A stretch of 64,000 bases of DNA from Stella humosa (lineage in GTDB: Bacteria; Pseudomonadota; Alphaproteobacteria; ATCC43930; Allostellaceae): the NCBI RefSeq assembly GCF_006738645.1, contig NZ_AP019700.1, positions 4,322,001 to 4,386,000 on the forward strand, in the 5' to 3' direction. Position numbers and translations under genes: made by a program. Positions 60,470 to 64,000 of the stretch are shown here, piece after piece. Each line of letters begins with the position of its first letter. Positions within the stretch are counted from its first letter, which is position 1. The notes beneath the pieces are model-generated. The model searched no databases, was not told the DNA's origin, and was given only the letters and a program-made list of their open reading frames with translations.

Positions 60470-61057
60470 ATGACCGACCTGACCTTGACCCTGTGCACCC
60501 GCTTGCCGGCACCGGCGTCAGCAGCGGGCGACCGGCCGCTTTTCGTGCCGGCGCTGGATCGGTTCCCCCCACGGCTGCGCGCGTTGATGGGGCTTCTGCC
60601 CGTCTGCGACATCAACGGCGGTCTGCTGGCGGCCCTGGCCGGGCAGCGCGCCCCGCATCCCGAACCCGTCGTGGCCGGCCTGTTCGCGGCCGATCCCTTT
60701 CTCGACGCGCGCGAGCTTGCGGCCGCGCTGCGCCGCGCCGGCATCCTGGCCGTCGCCAACTACCCGACGCTGCAGTTGCTGGACGGCACCACGGCCGAGG
60801 GGCTGGCCGCCGTCGGCTACCATGCCCAGTCGGAGTTCGCGCGCCTGCAGGCACTGGCCGAAGACGGCTTCGAGGCCCTGGCCTACGTCACCTCCGTGCA
60901 GGCCGCCGAGGCGGCCATCGCCTGCGGCCTGGCCAGCCTCGTCATCCATCCCGAGCAAGGCGGCGGCCCTGCCCGCGCGGTCGCCGGCCGCATCGCGGCC
61001 ACCGCCGGACGGGCGGGTGCGCGCATCCTGCACCACACGCCCATCGCCAGCGACTGA
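60470..61057 (+). CDS. Shortened TIM-barrel PEP-hydrolase-family paralogue, 195 aa
   Basis: A shorter relative of the TIM-barrel proteins at 53.4 and 61-62.8 kb. The shared core is AADPFLDARELAAALRRAGI, the signature NYPTLQLLDG (residues 97-106) and AYVTSVQAAEAAIACGLASL, which align with [17 protein letters not shown] and [16 protein letters not shown]. The N-terminal [11 protein letters not shown] and C-terminal HGGPI blocks are missing, so about one-third of the barrel is absent and catalysis is doubtful; it may be a binding protein or decaying copy. The ATG at 60470 lies in a doubled ATGGGTAA (60453 and 60463). It is divergent from livH and converges on the regulator gene (16 bp). Confidence 0.72.
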   Translation: MTDLTLTLCTRLPAPASAAGDRPLFVPALDRFPPRLRALMGLLPVCDINGGLLAALAGQRAPHPEPVVAGLFAADPFLDARELAAALRRAGILAVANYPTLQLLDGTTAEGLAAVGYHAQSEFARLQALAEDGFEALAYVTSVQAAEAAIACGLASLVIHPEQGGGPARAVAGRIAATAGRAGARILHHTPIASD

Positions 61058-61080
61058 CCCCCGGCCGGGGCCGTCAGCCG
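61053..61080. terminator. GC-rich hairpin between convergent genes
   Basis: CTGAC...GTCAG arms enclose the palindrome CCCCGGCCGGGG with a small bulge. It spans the two stop codons of the convergent TIM-barrel genes. No T-run follows, so termination is uncertain. Confidence 0.35.
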
Positions 61081-62783
61081 ACCAGGCCGTGGCGCTTCAT
61101 CCTGTTGTAGAGCGTCTTGCGCGACAGGCCGAGCGCCTGGGCGGTCTCGTTGCGGCGGAAGCGGTGGCGGGCCAGCGCCTCCATGATCCAGGCCCGCTCG
61201 TCGGCCGGCCCATCCGTGCCGGGCGGCGTGCCGGCGGGGGCGATCAGCGCATCGACGATCGCCGCGTCGATGATGCCCTCGGGTGCCAGCGCGGTGGCGC
61301 GCGCCAGGACGCCGGCCAGTTCGCGCACGTTGCCGGGCCAGCCATGGCGAATGAACTCGCGCATGCCGTCGGCCGAGATGCGGGGGGCGGCCTGGTCGCG
61401 GCGCCGCTTCTGCGAGGCGAGGATCGCCCGCGCCAGCAGCGGCACATCCTCCAGCCGGCTGCGCAGGGCCGGCACCTCCACCACATGGGCCGCCAGCCGG
61501 CCGGCGAAGCCCCCCGCTCGCGCATCGGCGCGCGCGGTCGTCAGGATCAGGCGGGCATGCTGCGGGCGCTGCGGCTGCGGCAGGAAGCGGTCGAAGATGC
61601 CCCGCTCGATCCAGTCGAGCAGGCGGGCGATGGTGTCCGGGGCCAGCCGCTCGATGTTCTCCAGCACCAGGTGGGCGTCCGGGGTCTGCATCAGCCCCGG
61701 CCCGTCCCGGCCGAACAGCTTGGCGTCGATGTCGGCGTCGCCCGCATCCAGCACGATGAACGGCCCGACGCTGCGGCTCGCCACATGGATGGCGCGGGCG
61801 ACCGTCGTCTTGCCCGTCCCGGCCTCGCCCGTGATGCAGACGGCAAGCTGCGTGCGGGCCAGCTTGGCCACCTGGTCGACCAGGGCCGCCATCGCATCCG
61901 ACTGGCCGATCAGCCCGGCAATGCCGCCGATCCGCGATCGTTCGCGGCTGGCATCGTCGGCTTCGGTGCGCAGGATGCTGGCCGCCTTGAAGGCGGACGT
62001 CGCCTGCATCACCGACATTTCCAGCGGCAACCGGTCCAGCGTCGAGCCGCCGATATAGCCGTCGGCCAGCGACGCATCGCAGACGGCGACCGCGTCCTTG
62101 GGCTGGACGATCGGGCCGCCCTCGACGAAGCACAGGCAGCCGGGATCGGCCCGCTTCGCCAGCGCCACCATGCGGCGCGCGTGGTCGGTCGCCGCCGCCA
62201 GGTTCATGGCGCCGCCGATGCCCATGGTGCCGCCGGCGTTCCAGCCGAAATTGATGCAGAGCATGTCGACGCCGGCATCCAGCAGGCGCTCCACCTCGGG
62301 CTTGCTGCGGGCATAGCCGATGGTGGCGAGCCCGCGCTCGCCCGCCCGCGTCAGCAGCGCCACCTCGCGCGCGAGGCCAAGCCCGGCATCCTCCAGCGCG
62401 GCGCGCACCCAGCCGTCGAGATGGATCGAAGTGGGGAAGTTGGCGATGCCGCTATAGCCGGCCTCGGCGATCCGATCGACCAGGGCGTCGATGTCGAGCG
62501 TCGGGTCCATGACGCACGCGCCGAACAAGACCGGCACGGAGACCCGGCCCAGGATCTCGTGCCGGGCGAAGTCGTCGGTGAAGCGGTTGGCCTCGCGGAT
62601 CGGCAGAAGCGCGGCGTTCGAGGCCGCCCCCATCACCCGGAGCCGCCCGGCGTTCAGCACCAGCAGGAAGTCCGCCCCCCCCTGCACCGCGGCCCGGGCC
62701 GTCATGCCGAGCCCGATCGCCGCCCCGACCAGGATCTCGCCCGGCCGCGCCGGCTTCAGCGGCAGTGGCCGCTGCCCCGCCAC
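61074..62783 (-). CDS. Regulator: TIM-barrel sensor + degenerate AAA+ + Fis-type HTH, 569 aa
   Basis: Residues 1-270 are a PEP-hydrolase-family TIM barrel (ARPGEILVGAAIGLGMTARA, LNAGRLRVMGAASNAAL, signature NFPTSIHLDG at 115-124, VEGGPIVQPKDA). Residues about 288-510 are an AAA+ domain like that of sigma-54 activators: Walker A GEAGTGKTTVA (319-329) and GWPGNVREL are present, but the GAFTGA loop after KLFGRDG is missing and Walker B reads HLVLENIE instead of LFLDE. Residues 530-569 are a Fis-type helix-turn-helix (NETAQALGLSRKTLYNRMKR). It likely binds DNA and senses the pathway ligand but should not activate sigma-54 RNA polymerase in the usual way. The start is a GTG. Confidence 0.85.
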   Translation of the reverse strand: MAGQRPLPLKPARPGEILVGAAIGLGMTARAAVQGGADFLLVLNAGRLRVMGAASNAALLPIREANRFTDDFARHEILGRVSVPVLFGACVMDPTLDIDALVDRIAEAGYSGIANFPTSIHLDGWVRAALEDAGLGLAREVALLTRAGERGLATIGYARSKPEVERLLDAGVDMLCINFGWNAGGTMGIGGAMNLAAATDHARRMVALAKRADPGCLCFVEGGPIVQPKDAVAVCDASLADGYIGGSTLDRLPLEMSVMQATSAFKAASILRTEADDASRERSRIGGIAGLIGQSDAMAALVDQVAKLARTQLAVCITGEAGTGKTTVARAIHVASRSVGPFIVLDAGDADIDAKLFGRDGPGLMQTPDAHLVLENIERLAPDTIARLLDWIERGIFDRFLPQPQRPQHARLILTTARADARAGGFAGRLAAHVVEVPALRSRLEDVPLLARAILASQKRRRDQAAPRISADGMREFIRHGWPGNVRELAGVLARATALAPEGIIDAAIVDALIAPAGTPPGTDGPADERAWIMEALARHRFRRNETAQALGLSRKTLYNRMKRHGLVG

Positions 62784-62798
62784 CGCGCCGGCCCCGCC

Positions 62799-62829
62799 CT
62801 GCCTACATCCGTCCGGGTCTGCCTACATC
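62799..62829. repeat. 11-bp direct repeat (20-bp period) spanning a stop codon
   Basis: On the minus strand GATGTAGGCAG occurs twice, 20 bp apart. The first copy contains the TAG stop of the deacylase gene and the second repeats ATGTAG in the gap before the regulator gene. The rest of the 20-bp units has diverged. Confidence 0.7.
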
Positions 62830-63833
62830 GCCAGGTCGGCGCCGAGGTGGAACAGGCAGTCGCCGCGTTCGCTGCGACCGGGCACGCGCTTGCACAGCAC
62901 CAGGCCAGCAGCCGCGAAGCGGGCCATCGTCGGCTCGCGCCACGGCGTGTCCTGGAAGTGGATGAGGCCGGCCGGGTCACCCGCCTGGACCTCCTGCCCC
63001 AGTTCCGCCAGCGGCTCGAACAGGCCGGCATCGGGCGCATAGACGTAGTGGGCGCCGGCCTTCACCTCGAGCAGGCGGGTCGGCGGGTCGGCCGGCGGCG
63101 GGGCGGTGCCCGTGAGCGAGCCGATATGGTGGAGCACGCGGCGCACCCCCTCCTCGGCCACCTTCAGGCAGGCGGGCGTCACCTGACCGCCGCCGCCCAG
63201 TTCCGAGCTCAGATGCATGACGCCCTGGCGGGCGGCGGCCGCCGTCAGCGTCCGGTCCTCGGTGCCGGTCGCACTGCCGACATAGGCGCAGGGCGCGCCG
63301 AACACCCGCAGCAGCTCGATCGTGCGGCGGTTGCGCTCCGCGTCCGGGCTGAGGCGGGCCAGCCCGCTCGGCACGTACATGAGCGAGCTGCCGCCGGAAT
63401 GCAGGTCGACCACATAGTCGCACTGCGGCAGCATGACGTTCTCGATCCAGTAGGCGATCTGCTGCGTCACCGTGCCGTCGGCATCCCCCGGGAACATCCG
63501 GTTGAGGTTGCCGTCGTCGATCGGCGAGGTGCGGCTGCCGGCGAACGCGGCCGGAAAGTTCGCCGCCGTCAGGAAGACGATGCGGCCCTTCACCTGGTCC
63601 GGCTGGATCGCGCGCAGCAGCTTCATCAGGGCGACCTGGCCCTCATACTCGTCGCCATGGTTGCCCGCCATCAGCAGCACCCGCGGCCCCTCGCCGTTCT
63701 TCACGCAGGCGATCGGGATGGGCAGCCAGCCATAGGCGGAGCGATGCACCGAATGGGGCAGGCGCAGGAAGCCGGTGTGCTTGCCGTCGCGCTCGAAATC
63801 GACTTCGGAGGAAAGGCGGCTGGGGCGGGCCAT
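62823..63833 (-). CDS. Succinylglutamate desuccinylase/aspartoacylase family deacylase, 336 aa
   Basis: A zinc carboxypeptidase-like deacylase (M14 fold). Metal ligands H59 and E62 lie in LMAGNHGDEYEGQVALMK, and the third histidine in YVVDLHSGGSSLMYVP; the catalytic glutamate is probably in HLSSELGGGGQVTP. The N-terminal SSEVDFERDGKHTGFLRLPH and the RTSPIDDGNLNRMFPG segment match the group that includes N-acetyl-diaminobutyrate deacetylase of ectoine breakdown, but no other ectoine genes are seen. It removes an acyl group from an N-acyl amino acid. It precedes the regulator gene and follows an oligopeptide ABC ATPase, so the acyl compound may be imported by that transporter. Confidence 0.88.
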   Translation of the reverse strand: MARPSRLSSEVDFERDGKHTGFLRLPHSVHRSAYGWLPIPIACVKNGEGPRVLLMAGNHGDEYEGQVALMKLLRAIQPDQVKGRIVFLTAANFPAAFAGSRTSPIDDGNLNRMFPGDADGTVTQQIAYWIENVMLPQCDYVVDLHSGGSSLMYVPSGLARLSPDAERNRRTIELLRVFGAPCAYVGSATGTEDRTLTAAAARQGVMHLSSELGGGGQVTPACLKVAEEGVRRVLHHIGSLTGTAPPPADPPTRLLEVKAGAHYVYAPDAGLFEPLAELGQEVQAGDPAGLIHFQDTPWREPTMARFAAAGLVLCKRVPGRSERGDCLFHLGADLAM

Positions 63834-63850
63834 GGGAATGTCCTCTGGGA

Positions 63851-64000
63851 TCAGGCGGTGACGAGATGGCAGGCGACGCGGTGGCCACCGGCCACCTCCC
63901 GCAGGGCCGGCGGCTCGGCGCGGCAGCGGTCGACGGCAAAGGGGCAGCGCGTGTGGAAATGGCAGCCAGCGGGCGGGTTGGCCGGGCTCGGGATCTCGCC
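63851..64000 (-). CDS. Oligopeptide/dipeptide ABC transporter ATP-binding protein, C-terminal end (partial)
   Basis: The last 49 residues of a gene that begins right of the window. [20 protein letters not shown] and FAVDRC, then [12 protein letters not shown], form the well-known C-terminal cysteine-rich region of Opp/Dpp ATPases (GEIPSPLNPPxGCxFHxRCP...GHxVACH), which in several members binds an iron-sulfur cluster; the four cysteines are all present. The ATPase core is outside the window. It lies 17 bp upstream of the deacylase gene on the same strand, so the two are probably co-transcribed. Confidence 0.9.
   Translation of the reverse strand, partial: GEIPSPANPPAGCHFHTRCPFAVDRCRAEPPALREVAGGHRVACHLVTA

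Overview
The window is a very GC-rich (about 70% by eye) bacterial chromosome segment. Gene content points to a free-living, metabolically versatile alphaproteobacterium, probably of Rhodospirillales type; that assignment is inference from gene families and codon use, not from a marker gene. Genes are dense, often overlap by ATGA/TGATG/GTGA, and are mostly grouped in transport-plus-catabolism operons.

Layout. 1-3.2 kb: edge of a probable mobile island (C-terminal part of a large serine recombinase, two orphan proteins) ending at the 3' end of a tRNA-Ser(CGA). 3.3-11.3 kb: secreted orphan protein, amidase, ketopantoate-reductase-like enzyme, orphan molybdenum hydroxylase large subunit, lysine-6-dehydrogenase-like enzyme with a divergent Lrp/AsnC regulator, GH19-type lysozyme/chitinase. 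11.4-13.6 kb: a three-gene cassette (YLxxxxDV-motif protein, sulfatase/phosphotransferase-like protein, IspD/TarI-like cytidylyltransferase), probably for surface glycan modification. 13.7-22.5 kb: Dpp-type ABC transporter followed upstream by Gfo/Idh/MocA dehydrogenase, SDR, SMP-30 lactonase and aldose epimerase, i.e. a sugar/sugar-acid uptake and oxidation locus, with a divergent GMC oxidoreductase coupled to a HigA-like antitoxin. 24.5-31 kb: secreted 2H-phosphoesterase-like protein, TcuA-like flavoprotein, DUF2165 protein, TraR/DksA zinc finger-SDR pair, and a tautomerase-hydrolase-phosphodiesterase operon. 31-35.4 kb: ModE-type and LysR regulators, an MFS exporter, and modBC (no modA) behind a ModE-box-like palindrome. 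35.5-40.5 kb: response regulator with a decayed GGDEF domain, manC, and a hybrid histidine kinase.

40.6-52.5 kb is the most unusual part: a same-strand cassette of CoA-transferase, cyanophycin-synthetase-like ATP-grasp ligase, two paralogous Fe3+-type binding proteins, a fused permease, an ATPase, an oligopeptide-type binding protein, and a second paralogous ATP-grasp ligase. Both ligases keep the ATP-grasp site but end in a shortened Mur-ligase-like domain without its P-loop, so they look like single-site amino acid/peptide ligases tied to a transporter.

52.5-62.8 kb is a second system: a Liv-type ABC transporter (livHM, binding protein, livGF) in one operon with a Tm-1-like ATP-binding protein, a TIM-barrel PEP-hydrolase-family protein and a double-SRPBCC protein, divergent from a truncated TIM-barrel paralogue and a regulator fusing the same TIM barrel to a degenerate AAA+ domain and a Fis-type helix-turn-helix. 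The shared TIM-barrel signature suggests enzyme and regulator bind the same ligand. The window ends with an aspartoacylase-family deacylase and the tail of an oligopeptide ABC ATPase.

A recurring structural signal is short tandem duplication (15-16 bp) covering stop codons at operon junctions (15.3, 53.4 and 55.5 kb, with a weaker case at 62.8 kb).
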